A stretch of 64,000 bases of DNA from Mycolicibacterium nivoides (GTDB taxonomy: Bacteria > Actinomycetota > Actinomycetes > Mycobacteriales > Mycobacteriaceae). This document shows positions 51,885 through 60,226 of this stretch, one piece after another. A program made the translations under genes and the position numbers. The notes below the pieces were generated by a model, which made no database searches, was not told where the DNA came from, and was given only the letters and a program-made list of their open reading frames with translations. Position 1 is the first letter of the stretch, and each line of letters opens with the position of its first letter. The stretch is from positions 4,149,820 through 4,213,819 of the forward strand of contig NZ_CP034072.1 of assembly GCF_003855255.1 (NCBI RefSeq), read 5' to 3'.

Positions 51885-52838
51885 TCACGGCTTTCCAGTT
51901 GTCGGCGCGGGGACGACGGGTGTGAGTTCGGCGTCGGTGGCCAGTTGCGGGGCATAGTCGATGCCGGCGACCATCCAGCGACCGTTGATGACGGTGAGGC
52001 TGAGGGCGTAGTCCTCGCGCCGCGGCGAGTACTGCCGGGTGACGGAGTCGACTGTGGCGAACACATGGATGGTGGTGCCTTCGGCCGGCATGGCGTCGTC
52101 GGGGACCGCACGGGTTGATTGCAGTTTTTTGACGCGAGGACCGCGGCCTTTGGCATCGCTCTCGGACAGATAGTCGGGGACGGCGACGAGCCCTGACTTG
52201 TCGGTGATGTAGCGGTCCAGTCCGCCAGCGTTGGTCAGGTAGCTCTCAAAAAAGCCTGTCAGCGTTTGGAATACCGGTGACTTGGGTGACAACGTGGTCG
52301 GGTAACCCAGGGGCAGGGTCGCTCCGGCGCCGGCGCAGTCGGCTTTGCCTGGTCGGCTGGTGGCCTGCAGGCCGTAGCTGCTGTAGAGGACAGGGATGCG
52401 GTAGCACTGTTCGGTGGCCGGCGCGGCGACGTAGGGCCGCTCGGACACCGAGACGATGACACTCCATTGTTGGGCGTAGCCGAGGTCGTCCTCGAGGGTG
52501 ACCGCGGCGACACCGGTCGAGCTGATCACGGCGCCGGGGTTTTTCGGCAGGGGCTGCTGCTGATCCTGGTTGGCCCAGCACGTTTGAAGCAATGCGCGCT
52601 GATCGGCGGTGACGGTCAGGGCCTTCTCGACACATTGCAGTGCGAAATTGCCGACCAGTTCGGTGCGGTTGATTTGCTTGCGGGCTGGGCCGTCCACGTC
52701 GGTGGGCTCGTTGAAGATCCATCCCCAGATCGTGGAGATCGCAACGATGGAGCAGGACGCGACCGCCACGACGAGGAACGCGAGGCCAATCCAGCCGCCG
52801 GTGGTGTCGATGCGACGTTGCCAGGTCTTGGTGGGCAT
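51885..52838 (-). CDS. TcpC/VirB8-like conjugative transfer protein
   Basis: This 317-residue protein has one N-terminal membrane helix (WIGLAFLVVAVASCSIVAIS) and a large outer part made of two NTF2-like domains, which is the TcpC plan from clostridial and actinobacterial conjugative elements. Recognisable parts are QTLTGFFESYLTNAGGLDRYI in the linker and DYALSLTVINGRWMVAGIDYAP at the end. TcpC acts like VirB8 as a scaffold of the transfer channel. It lies between the acidic membrane protein and the small two-helix protein. Confidence 0.85.
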   Translation of the reverse strand: MPTKTWQRRIDTTGGWIGLAFLVVAVASCSIVAISTIWGWIFNEPTDVDGPARKQINRTELVGNFALQCVEKALTVTADQRALLQTCWANQDQQQPLPKNPGAVISSTGVAAVTLEDDLGYAQQWSVIVSVSERPYVAAPATEQCYRIPVLYSSYGLQATSRPGKADCAGAGATLPLGYPTTLSPKSPVFQTLTGFFESYLTNAGGLDRYITDKSGLVAVPDYLSESDAKGRGPRVKKLQSTRAVPDDAMPAEGTTIHVFATVDSVTRQYSPRREDYALSLTVINGRWMVAGIDYAPQLATDAELTPVVPAPTTGKP

Positions 52839-52862
52839 TGGTTGTGCCGCCTTCCTTGATGG

Positions 52863-54029
52863 TTAGGAGGGGATGGGTTGGTGGCCTTCGACGGTGATCG
52901 AGGACACGGCGAATGTGTTGTCGACTGGGTCGGTTTCGGTCGGGCCTCCCGGCATTCCCGGGAAGCCGGGAAGCGGGGCGGTCGAGGACTCCGGCGGCGT
53001 ACCGAGCGGAGCCCCGAGAACGTCGTCGAGCAGTCCGCCCGGGCCGGGCGCTGCGGGGCCCTGGTCGGGCGGTGGAGCGTCGGTTGGGGGCCGTGAGGTT
53101 TCCTGGACGATCATGGTGATCGTGGAGGCCAACACGCCTTGTCCGGGCATCGGCTGTGGTGCTTCGCCGTGGACGTTTCCGGTGTGCTGAGGAACGACTG
53201 TCGGCTTGTTGCCGTGGTCGGTCAGGATCCATGACACGCGGGTCACGACGCGGTGTTGGAGCCACTGGTCGGCTCCGGATGCGTCCGGGCCCACCCACCC
53301 GGGGGTTATGCGGATGGCGGTGACTGCCATGGTTCGGCCGAGCTCGATGGTGAGAACCTGGCCGTCGACGCCGCCGCGCACGCAGACCCAGGCTTGGGTG
53401 GGGTCACCGCTGGCGACGGCTTGGGCCGCGGTGGATCCGGGTAGGCATCCGGGTGCGCTCGCGGTGAACGGGATGCCTGAGGGGCCTCCGGTGGCACCTG
53501 GCGGGGGCGGCGGCGGTTCTGCCGGTGCGGCGGTGATTCTCGTGACCGCCTCGGACTGCTCACCCTCGGTCTCGGGGCCGTTCTTCATGCCGAGCAGGAC
53601 ACTGGTCACGGCGATCGTGGTGACGGCCACGAATGCGACGAATCCGATGGCGAGCGGTTTGTTGAAACGAGGCGCTGGCGCCGGGGCGTCTGCGGTTTCG
53701 GCAGTGCCAGACGCGACGTCGTCGTTGCCCGTGTCGTAGATGTCGGTGTCGTCGACGATCGCCACGACTTCGTTATCGCTGTCATTGTCGACGCTGGCGG
53801 GTGGGGCGAGCTCGTAGTCGTCGATGTCGTCGGGGTCGGGTGCCGCAGCGGAGCTGTCGTCGTCGGGATCGTCATAGTCCGGCTCGTCGCTGGGTTCGTA
53901 ATCCTCTGGGTTGTAGTCAGATTCGGTGCCGTACTCGGTGTCATCGGGATCTCTGTCGAGGTCGGCAAGCCACTCCTGGGTTGCCGACCATGCCGGTCCG
54001 TCGTGCGTGGCGTTGTCGGGGTGGGTCAT
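52863..54029 (-). CDS. Acidic single-pass membrane protein with discoidin-like outer domain
   Basis: This 388-residue protein has an unusual three-part build. Residues 1-115 are cytoplasmic and extremely acidic (many Asp/Glu with Tyr/Pro). One helix follows (LAIGFVAFVAVTTIAVTSVLLG), then an outer part with a proline run and a beta domain containing DPTQAWVCVRGGVDGQVLTI and a later W..HRVVTRVSWILTD. The pattern is that of discoidin/F5-8C or NADase-type glycan-binding domains, judged by eye. It would be suited to holding wall glycans near the conjugation channel while the acidic part binds cytosolic partners. No gene symbol is known to me. Confidence 0.7.
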   Translation of the reverse strand: MTHPDNATHDGPAWSATQEWLADLDRDPDDTEYGTESDYNPEDYEPSDEPDYDDPDDDSSAAAPDPDDIDDYELAPPASVDNDSDNEVVAIVDDTDIYDTGNDDVASGTAETADAPAPAPRFNKPLAIGFVAFVAVTTIAVTSVLLGMKNGPETEGEQSEAVTRITAAPAEPPPPPPGATGGPSGIPFTASAPGCLPGSTAAQAVASGDPTQAWVCVRGGVDGQVLTIELGRTMAVTAIRITPGWVGPDASGADQWLQHRVVTRVSWILTDHGNKPTVVPQHTGNVHGEAPQPMPGQGVLASTITMIVQETSRPPTDAPPPDQGPAAPGPGGLLDDVLGAPLGTPPESSTAPLPGFPGMPGGPTETDPVDNTFAVSSITVEGHQPIPS

Positions 54030-54325
54030 CAGACGACCTTTCGCGTGTGAGCGGTTGGTGCGCGGTGAGTGCTGGCCAGGCGGCCCAGCGTGGCGGCGGC
54101 CGGCCTGCGGCGGCGCGGGGCCGGCGACAACGAGGGCTGCGGCGGCCTAGCACCGGGGCGCTGGCGGCGCCGATCGAGCAGCCGGTTGGCGAGGATCGCT
54201 GTAATCACGAGTGCGGTTGCCACGCCGATAGCAAAGCTGTGTTCGAGGATGTAGGCGACGGCGGTGGCCAGCATTGCCAACCAGAACGCGATGGTGCCGA
54301 TCGCGACGCCGAGAATCGTTCGCAT
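54029..54325 (-). CDS. Small membrane protein, first gene of the leftward transfer operon
   Basis: This 98-residue protein has two hydrophobic segments (ILGVAIGTIAFWLAMLATAVAYIL and FAIGVATALVITAILA) and a very basic Arg/Pro-rich cytosolic tail (DRRRQRPGARPPQP onward). The ATG at 54325 follows AGGAGAACCC. A longer start upstream would overlap the divergent promoter region. The stop shares one base with the next ATG. Its role in conjugation is unknown. Confidence 0.7.
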   Translation of the reverse strand: MRTILGVAIGTIAFWLAMLATAVAYILEHSFAIGVATALVITAILANRLLDRRRQRPGARPPQPSLSPAPRRRRPAAATLGRLASTHRAPTAHTRKVV

Positions 54326-54376
54326 GGGTTCTCCTAGTGAGTTCACGCTGAGGCTAAGGGGTGGCAATACAGTTTT

Positions 54377-54390
54377 GCGATAGCTGTCGC
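54377..54390. promoter_or_regulatory. Palindrome between the divergent transfer operons
   Basis: GCGATAGCTGTCGC, 12 of 14 positions symmetric, lies in the 98 bases that separate the two divergent transfer operons. It is a likely binding site for the HTH-type protein encoded just to the right. Confidence 0.45.
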
Positions 54391-54423
54391 TAAACGTGAT
54401 GAGCAATTGCTACGTTCTGCGTT

Positions 54424-54858
54424 GTGAGACCAATACCGCAGGACGGGCCGGCCCGGCTGATGTTTTTTATCCAGCGCAGACTGGTGCAGTTGGGCTGGAC
54501 TCGTGATGACCTCTTCGCTCACGGTGGACCGTCACCGTCGACCCTGTACAAGGCGTCCCGGCTCAACCGTGAAATGGATGAGCGGGTCATGCATCGCCTG
54601 GAGCTTGCCGTGGGGTGGGAGGAAGAGTCCTGCAGGATCACCCTTGACGGGGGTGAGCCGACCATTCGACTGTCAGACCAGGTAGAGACAGTGAAAACCC
54701 GTGTTGATGCCGCGGTGGCGTTGTCTGAGAGGGCTGCGGTCGGACGTACTGCAGCGGAGTTGCGTGACTTTCTGATGGGTGTCGCTGAACAGCTGCGCGG
54801 GTTCTATCCTGATGATCAAGCACACCGTCAGGAGGCCGCTGATGCCGGCGCCCACTGA
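54424..54858 (+). CDS. Putative HTH regulator of the transfer genes
   Basis: This 144-residue protein has an N-terminal helix-turn-helix-like part FFIQRRLVQLGWTRDDLFAH then GGPSPSTLYKASRLNREMDE (the serine-rich recognition helix of XRE-type proteins). A helical C-terminal half with coiled-coil tendency follows. It is the first gene of the rightward transfer operon and divergent from the leftward one, so it is well placed to control both. The GTG start is used. Its end overlaps the next gene by 17 bases. Confidence 0.65.
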   Translation: MRPIPQDGPARLMFFIQRRLVQLGWTRDDLFAHGGPSPSTLYKASRLNREMDERVMHRLELAVGWEEESCRITLDGGEPTIRLSDQVETVKTRVDAAVALSERAAVGRTAAELRDFLMGVAEQLRGFYPDDQAHRQEAADAGAH

Positions 54859-55519
54859 TCGCTTCGACGAAGTCCGACGAAAGTGGATTGCACGGCATCA
54901 ACACACGTTCATATTTCAGAAAAGACGACACGAAATTCTCGCTCGTCAAATTCGCGACCGCGCACAGGCGAATACCGGTGCGCGGGTTGATCCTGCCGAC
55001 GATGACATTATCCATCCGATGTGGGCACGGTCTCCAGAAACTATTTATGCGGCGGTTGACTGGGTGATTGTTCTAACCGCCGCGATGTTCGCGCCGATCG
55101 GCTGGGCTGTCGGCCGCGGCATCTACTCATTCACGATCCAGCTAATCCCGGAGAACCTGAGGTCGTATCCGATCGCGGCGTTCATGTGGAGTGCGGTGGC
55201 GGTCGGCGTGCCACTGCCCCTCATCTACTGGTTGGTCTATTCCGGCAGCGGAACGTTTGCCTCGACGGTGGTTGTGCCATGGATTGTCGCGCAGGTTCCG
55301 GCGGCGCTGCTGGCCGCCGGGGTGTACGGAATCTTGGAGGGCTGGTTGGCTGTTGACGGTTCGCGCGACTGGTGGCCGATGCGGCCACCCCAGGACCACG
55401 ACGAGGTCGACTTCGGCTTCCACACGGAGATCGAGATGTTGCCGAGCGTGTTTCGTACCCGCTCGCGCCAACCAGTAGGCGAGCGCACTCCGATCAAGCG
55501 AGATCGCGATGGCCTATAA
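54842..55519 (+). CDS. Membrane protein before the coupling protein
   Basis: This 225-residue protein has a basic N-terminal cytosolic part and three or four membrane helices (WVIVLTAAMFAPIGWAVG, AAFMWSAVAVGVPLPLIYWLVY, VPWIVAQVPAALLAAGVYGIL). The C-terminal part is basic. The following VirD4-type protein has no membrane helices of its own, so this protein may supply the missing membrane anchor of the coupling complex, as in some actinobacterial systems (inference). It overlaps its neighbours on both sides (17 and 11 bases). Confidence 0.72.
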   Translation: MPAPTDRFDEVRRKWIARHQHTFIFQKRRHEILARQIRDRAQANTGARVDPADDDIIHPMWARSPETIYAAVDWVIVLTAAMFAPIGWAVGRGIYSFTIQLIPENLRSYPIAAFMWSAVAVGVPLPLIYWLVYSGSGTFASTVVVPWIVAQVPAALLAAGVYGILEGWLAVDGSRDWWPMRPPQDHDEVDFGFHTEIEMLPSVFRTRSRQPVGERTPIKRDRDGL

Positions 55520-56939
55520 ACCGCCGCCCACGCCGTACTGCGGGTTCGAGTACGACGAAGAGTCCAATCGCCGCAAATTGGCCGAATCGGCTGCCCACGT
55601 ACTGGTCTCGGCACCCACCGAGAGCGGAAAGACCCGCCGTATCCTTGCTCCCGCCGCCGTGATGTGGACAGGGCCCGCGGTTGTAGTGAGTCCGAAAGAC
55701 GACCTGATAAAGCTGGTCATGCAGCGACGCTACGGACCGAGCGCGTTGATCGACTTTCGCCCCGACTACGACGCCGACTATCCCGACATTGATCTGCTGT
55801 CATTCGACCCCACGAAGCTCATCAGCACACCGGATCAGGCCGTGACGATCGCGAACACGATGATGCAGATGTCGGCTGTCGGCATGGGGTCGGGCGCAGA
55901 CCAGGTCAGCGACGCCGGTATCTGGGAGTCGAACACTGAGACCCCGCTCGCAGCGATGCTGTACGCGGCCTCGCCGCGTGGAAACAAGGCCGGTATCGGG
56001 TGGGTTCTGCTGGCTGTCAACAACACTCGCTTGACAAAGCAGGGCGAGCAGAAGTCGAGCGATCCGGGCTGGGAGCACGCCGCTGACATCGTGGCCGACA
56101 TTCCGCTGTTCAGAGATGCGCTGATGGCGACGTTGGTGATGGATCCCAAGCAGCGTGACAGCATCGCGTTGACGATGCGCAAGTCGGTGACTCCGTGGAT
56201 GCGTCTGCAGCTGCGTGGGAATCTCCCTCCGGCGTTCGATGAGTCGATCCTGGAAGATCCGACGTCCACGCTGTATATCCTCACGCCAGCTGAAGGCTCG
56301 ATCGCCGGTGCCGCGGTGACACTGATCGACCACCTCGTGCGCGTGTGCAGAGCCAAGACCGCACGTAACGAGATGCGGCACCGCCTGCTGGTCGTGATCG
56401 ACGAAGCTGCAAATACCGCTCCGATGCCGGCACTTCGCCGCTACATCAGTGAGGGCCGAGGGCTCGGTGCGAATCTCGTGCTGGCGGTGCAGGCCAGCTC
56501 CCAGTTGGAAACCGTTTACGGCACCGCATATATGAAGGAGCTGCGCGACACCTTCCCGTCGGCGTTGATCATGTTCGGTGCACCGGAGATGGAGATCTTG
56601 CAGCGTGCCGAGGAGTGGGAAGGGCAGACCACTCGGCGCCAGGAGACCTTTGATCAAGTTTCCGGTCACAAGACACTGTCCTCGCACCTGGGCAGCACTC
56701 TGGACTACCGCCGATTGCTCCCCCCAAACGGCGACCATGCCCGGCTGGTGCGCAAGGGGACAGCTGGCGTGCTCACCGAGATCCCGGAATGGTCGAAGTT
56801 CCTCGTGCTCTATGACCGAGCGATCAAGAATGCCTTGGAGGAGCCGGCGTCACGGTCGGGCGACAGTTTCTGGGCTCGACTTGCTGAACGTCATCAACGC
56901 GGACTGGCCGCGGCCGGAGCCAGGGCACGATCACGATGA
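55509..56939 (+). CDS. VirD4/TraG-type coupling ATPase without membrane anchor
   Basis: This 476-residue protein has Walker A APTESGKT at 35-42 (Lys41), the conserved VVVSPKDDL step typical of TraG/TraD proteins, and Walker B LLVVIDEAAN followed by the glutamine motif LAVQASSQ. The coupling protein brings the relaxase-bound DNA strand to the VirB4 channel. Most VirD4 proteins start with two membrane helices. Here the ATPase begins almost at once, so the anchor is probably the protein encoded just before it. ATGA overlap with the next gene. Confidence 0.9.
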   Translation: MAYKPPPTPYCGFEYDEESNRRKLAESAAHVLVSAPTESGKTRRILAPAAVMWTGPAVVVSPKDDLIKLVMQRRYGPSALIDFRPDYDADYPDIDLLSFDPTKLISTPDQAVTIANTMMQMSAVGMGSGADQVSDAGIWESNTETPLAAMLYAASPRGNKAGIGWVLLAVNNTRLTKQGEQKSSDPGWEHAADIVADIPLFRDALMATLVMDPKQRDSIALTMRKSVTPWMRLQLRGNLPPAFDESILEDPTSTLYILTPAEGSIAGAAVTLIDHLVRVCRAKTARNEMRHRLLVVIDEAANTAPMPALRRYISEGRGLGANLVLAVQASSQLETVYGTAYMKELRDTFPSALIMFGAPEMEILQRAEEWEGQTTRRQETFDQVSGHKTLSSHLGSTLDYRRLLPPNGDHARLVRKGTAGVLTEIPEWSKFLVLYDRAIKNALEEPASRSGDSFWARLAERHQRGLAAAGARARSR

Positions 56940-57226
56940 ACGGCCAGGAAAGCACGCTGAATGCGCGTCAGGCAGCGTGTCTCGACGTCCTGCGATCCAC
57001 CAAGGGGTTTCTGAGCACGACCGAGATCCGAGAGCAGGTCAACACGATGGCTGGCGTAGCACTGGTGGCCGAGCAGGTCTACCGCGCCCTGCTGACCCTG
57101 GAACGGCGTGGACTGGCCGAGCGAGTTCGGGTTGAGGGGTCGGTCAAAGCGCATTGGGGTCGAGCCGGGCGGACCGTCGACCTTGCGCTCCACGAGAGCA
57201 GCTGCAAACCAAGGGAGACTGCATGA
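56936..57226 (+). CDS. Small winged-helix protein
   Basis: This 96-residue protein is close to a complete winged helix: STTEIREQVNTMAG, then VAEQVYRALLTLERRGLAER (recognition helix) and a wing RVEGSVKAHWGRAG. It probably binds DNA as a local regulator or part of the relaxosome. It is coupled by a 4-base overlap to the coupling-protein gene and is followed at once by the 47-residue membrane peptide. Confidence 0.7.
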   Translation: MNGQESTLNARQAACLDVLRSTKGFLSTTEIREQVNTMAGVALVAEQVYRALLTLERRGLAERVRVEGSVKAHWGRAGRTVDLALHESSCKPRETA

Positions 57227-57366
57227 TGGCGACAAAAACTGCCCGAAAAGTGCCGTGGCTCAGCGGTTTATTGATCGCGCTGTTCGGCGCGGTGTGGATG
57301 ATCGGGCAGGTTGCTGCCGGAATCGTGGGACTGATCGCGAACCTTCTGTCCGCACCGGTCATCTGA
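57223..57366 (+). CDS. 47-residue single-pass membrane peptide
   Basis: MMATKTARKV with a basic start is followed by one helix (WLSGLLIALFGAVWMIGQVAAG) and a second hydrophobic half. The start is the first of two ATGs, behind AAGGGAG. It overlaps the previous stop by four bases. Function is unknown. Its place in the transfer operon suggests an accessory channel part. Confidence 0.6.
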   Translation: MMATKTARKVPWLSGLLIALFGAVWMIGQVAAGIVGLIANLLSAPVI

Positions 57367-57400
57367 CGACCAACCCTCAACAAGAACAGGAGCGCTGGCC

Positions 57401-58600
57401 ATGTCAATGCAATCCATGTTTCAGGTTGCCGGCAGCCGGATTGACGATGTGCACACACCGGCGGCCCAGGAGACTCTTAGTCGAGCGAAAGCTGCCCATT
57501 TGCGGCCACTGTGCTTGTGCCAGTCCCCAGGGGTGGAGATGTACATCGCGGCCGCCGGACATGATCTCATCGTCAAGCGAATGCCCGGAACGGCAGTCGC
57601 ACACGACCATCGGTGTCGATCCTGGCTTCCCCCGGGTGAGCTTTCTGGCTACGGAGCGGTCGCCGAGCAGTCAATCGTCGACAATCCGGCCGATGGCACA
57701 ACGGCTTTACGGTTGGGTTTTTCACTGTCGAAGTCCGCAAACCGGGCTGCTCCTGAACCCTCCGGTTCCCCGTCAGACACGGTGCAGACCCACGGGAACA
57801 AGTTGTCGCTCCTGGCTGTGCTGCACTATTTGTGGGACGAAGCGGAGCTGACGAGTTGGCATGCGCGTTTCGCCGGGCATCGCTCCTGGGCGGTTGTCCA
57901 CCGACGTCTGCGGGCGGCCGTGGACGGAAAGCTGGTGCGTAAGGATCCACTGACCGCGTCTTTGTTTGTGCCCGAACCATTCTCGGCCGATCACAAGACC
58001 GGCATCGAGCAGCGTCGGATTAAGGCGTGGGCTCCAGCTCGACCTCAGCCAGGAAAGGCAACGAAACTGTTGATCGGGGTGGGCGAGATCAAGGCGATCG
58101 AGCCGGCCGGCCATGGCTTCAAAATGCAGGTGCGGCACCAGCCTGGACACCCCTGGTTTCTCAATGAAGACCTATACCGCAAGCTCGCTAAACGATTCAC
58201 TACCGAACTGGAGCTCTGGCAGATGGCCGAAGCTGGCGATGTTCGGCTGTTGGCGATCTGCACCTTCTCGGTCTCTCGGGCGGGATACGCGCACGTCGAT
58301 CAACTGTCGCTGATGACAACGGATCGCAACTGGCTGCCTTTCACGGGCGACGCTGATCGCACTCTGCTCAGCACCGCGATTAGCGAGGAGCGCTCGTTCC
58401 GCAAGATGCTGTCGTATAACGGCAGCGCGGCCCCGATGGCGTCCCTGATTCTCACCGACACCGCTCCGGCGATCGCCGCGTTCATCGACCGTCCTGCCGG
58501 CGATGCGGATGGGGACGAGATCTCCCTGATCGCCGGACTGCCGGTATGGAACTGGCGTACGGACGAGGATATGCCGGATTTTCCGTCGCCAATGTCCTGA
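57401..58600 (+). CDS. DUF1173-like protein of conjugative elements
   Basis: This 399-residue cytosolic protein has an early cysteine/histidine motif, LCLCQSPGVEMYIA then HDHRCRSW, which could bind zinc, and a long mixed region with GEIKAIEPAGHGFKMQVRH. The LCxC...MYIA...H..RCxxW pattern is that of DUF1173, a family found beside type IV conjugation genes and of unknown function. It starts 34 bases after the membrane peptide behind AGGAG and probably belongs to the same operon. Confidence 0.65.
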   Translation: MSMQSMFQVAGSRIDDVHTPAAQETLSRAKAAHLRPLCLCQSPGVEMYIAAAGHDLIVKRMPGTAVAHDHRCRSWLPPGELSGYGAVAEQSIVDNPADGTTALRLGFSLSKSANRAAPEPSGSPSDTVQTHGNKLSLLAVLHYLWDEAELTSWHARFAGHRSWAVVHRRLRAAVDGKLVRKDPLTASLFVPEPFSADHKTGIEQRRIKAWAPARPQPGKATKLLIGVGEIKAIEPAGHGFKMQVRHQPGHPWFLNEDLYRKLAKRFTTELELWQMAEAGDVRLLAICTFSVSRAGYAHVDQLSLMTTDRNWLPFTGDADRTLLSTAISEERSFRKMLSYNGSAAPMASLILTDTAPAIAAFIDRPAGDADGDEISLIAGLPVWNWRTDEDMPDFPSPMS

Positions 58601-58638
58601 CGACACCAATTACCGAGACTCGGAGGGAGAGAACAACT

Positions 58639-58911
58639 ATGCCGACCGCAGCGCATGGATCACACGTTCTGCACTTGAGCCCTGAACACCGTGATCGAGC
58701 TTGGCGCGACAGGTTCAATGCCCGGTGGCACTACGACTATGGCGGGTGGATTCGCACCAGGCCCAGCGACGAGGCGTCGACATTCGCCCTGACCCCAACC
58801 GAGCGCTACGGGCCGTTCGCTGAGGATCACTCGTGCCCCTACTGCCTCGTGATGCATTCGCCCAGGCAGTGCCCCGTCCTAAGCGGGGACGCGGGACTGC
58901 CCGCCCGCTAG
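58639..58911 (+). CDS. Small hypothetical protein with a CPYC...C motif
   Basis: This 90-residue soluble protein starts MPTAAHGSHVLHLSPEHRD. A W..RF.ARW.YDYGGW stretch is followed by EDHSCPYCLVMHSPRQCPV, a possible zinc site of three cysteines and a histidine. I do not recognise a family. It lies 38 bases after the DUF1173-like gene with GGAGGGAG before the ATG, so it probably ends the operon. Confidence 0.58.
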   Translation: MPTAAHGSHVLHLSPEHRDRAWRDRFNARWHYDYGGWIRTRPSDEASTFALTPTERYGPFAEDHSCPYCLVMHSPRQCPVLSGDAGLPAR

Positions 58912-59062
58912 TTGTTCCACCACGTTGGTTACACGACCGGGCAGCTCGTCAGCGTCGCCGACATACCACCGCACGCACTCGGTGAGCTAGTCCGCCATTG
59001 ACGCGCCTAGCCTGCGTCGTCGCGACCACCCAATATTCTTGAGATTGACCCGAGGAGAAGCG

Positions 59063-60067
59063 TTGGCAACGCCAACTTTGCGTCCGCCGTTCGCATACTT
59101 CGGCGGAAAGCAGAAGATCGCCGGGGCGATCGCCGCGATGCTTCCCGAGCACACCCACTACGTCGAACCGTATGCCGGCGGACTGTCAGTGTTGTTGGCT
59201 AAGAAGCCGAGTCGGCTCGAAACGGTTAATGACCTGGACGGTGACATAGTCCACTTCTGGAGGATGCTGCGAGAGCGTCCCGAAGATTTAACACGGCACT
59301 GCGCGCTGACCCCTCACTCACGCGCCGAGCGCAAAGCGGCCATGAACCGGCCCGCAGACTTGGATGACCTCGAACGGGCCCGCCGGATCTGGATTTGCCT
59401 GGCACAGGGACGCACCGGAACCTTGCTCCCAACCGGCTGGCGTTTCGACGCCGCAGACTTCGCGCACACCTCGATGCCGCGACGCCTTGACGGCTACGTG
59501 CGGCGAATGGAGTCCGTTGCCGAGCGGATTCGTTCGGTGTCGCTGGAGTGCCGTGCAGGTCTAGACATGATCGCCGCGTATGGGAAGGGTCGGCGCACGT
59601 TGATATATGTGGACCCTCCCTATGTCGGTGATGTCCGAGAACGCAACTACCGCAATGAGATGTTGTCTCCGGCCGAGCATCGGGAGCTGGCCGAGTCCCT
59701 GCATTCGTGCGCTGCAACCGTCGTCCTCTCCGGGTACGCGTCCGCGCTCTACGACAACGAGCTGTATGCCGATTGGTACCGAGTTGAACTGACAACCGCG
59801 ACCAGCCAGGGTGGGGTCTACAAAGGGCGCATCGAAGTGCTCTGGTCCAACCGCCCACTTGCGACCGTCGCCACCGCTGACGTCGACATTTTCAGTCTCC
59901 CCGAAGCCACATGTAACGAAATGGAGCCCAGCGAGCCCGCATGTAACGAAACGCGGTGCCCGGTGTGTGAAGGGGTCATTCGACAGGCGCGATCGGGACG
60001 CCGCCGCGTTTACTGCTCGCCTGCCTGCCGGGTGCGCGCGCACCGCCGAGCGTCCCTCGCTGGCTGA
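59063..60067 (+). CDS. D12-class DNA adenine methyltransferase with C-terminal zinc ribbon
   Basis: This 334-residue Dam-type N6-adenine methylase has the FAYFGGK motif (10-16), VEPYAGG, and the catalytic DPPY at 184-187. After the methylase, at about residues 295-330, is a zinc-finger end with CPVC and CSPAC followed by a basic RVRAHRR tail, not usual in this family and likely to bind DNA. I chose the TTG at 59063, which follows GAGGAGAAG. An earlier TTG at 59039 has no ribosome site. No restriction enzyme is next to it, so it is a solitary methylase, perhaps protecting the element or marking it on transfer. Confidence 0.87.
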   Translation: MATPTLRPPFAYFGGKQKIAGAIAAMLPEHTHYVEPYAGGLSVLLAKKPSRLETVNDLDGDIVHFWRMLRERPEDLTRHCALTPHSRAERKAAMNRPADLDDLERARRIWICLAQGRTGTLLPTGWRFDAADFAHTSMPRRLDGYVRRMESVAERIRSVSLECRAGLDMIAAYGKGRRTLIYVDPPYVGDVRERNYRNEMLSPAEHRELAESLHSCAATVVLSGYASALYDNELYADWYRVELTTATSQGGVYKGRIEVLWSNRPLATVATADVDIFSLPEATCNEMEPSEPACNETRCPVCEGVIRQARSGRRRVYCSPACRVRAHRRASLAG

Positions 60068-60226
60068 CAGCTGGTCAGGTTGTCGGCCCGGTCCGCAACA
60101 CTTGCGGGTCAATCGCTCAGTAGGGAGATCTCGCTGACCTGCTCGTTCAGGGGCCGAATGCTATGTCGCGCACAGTTAGTTGTCCGGTGAAGAATGTCAT
60201 CTGTCAGGCCGCTACGGTGGTCCACC

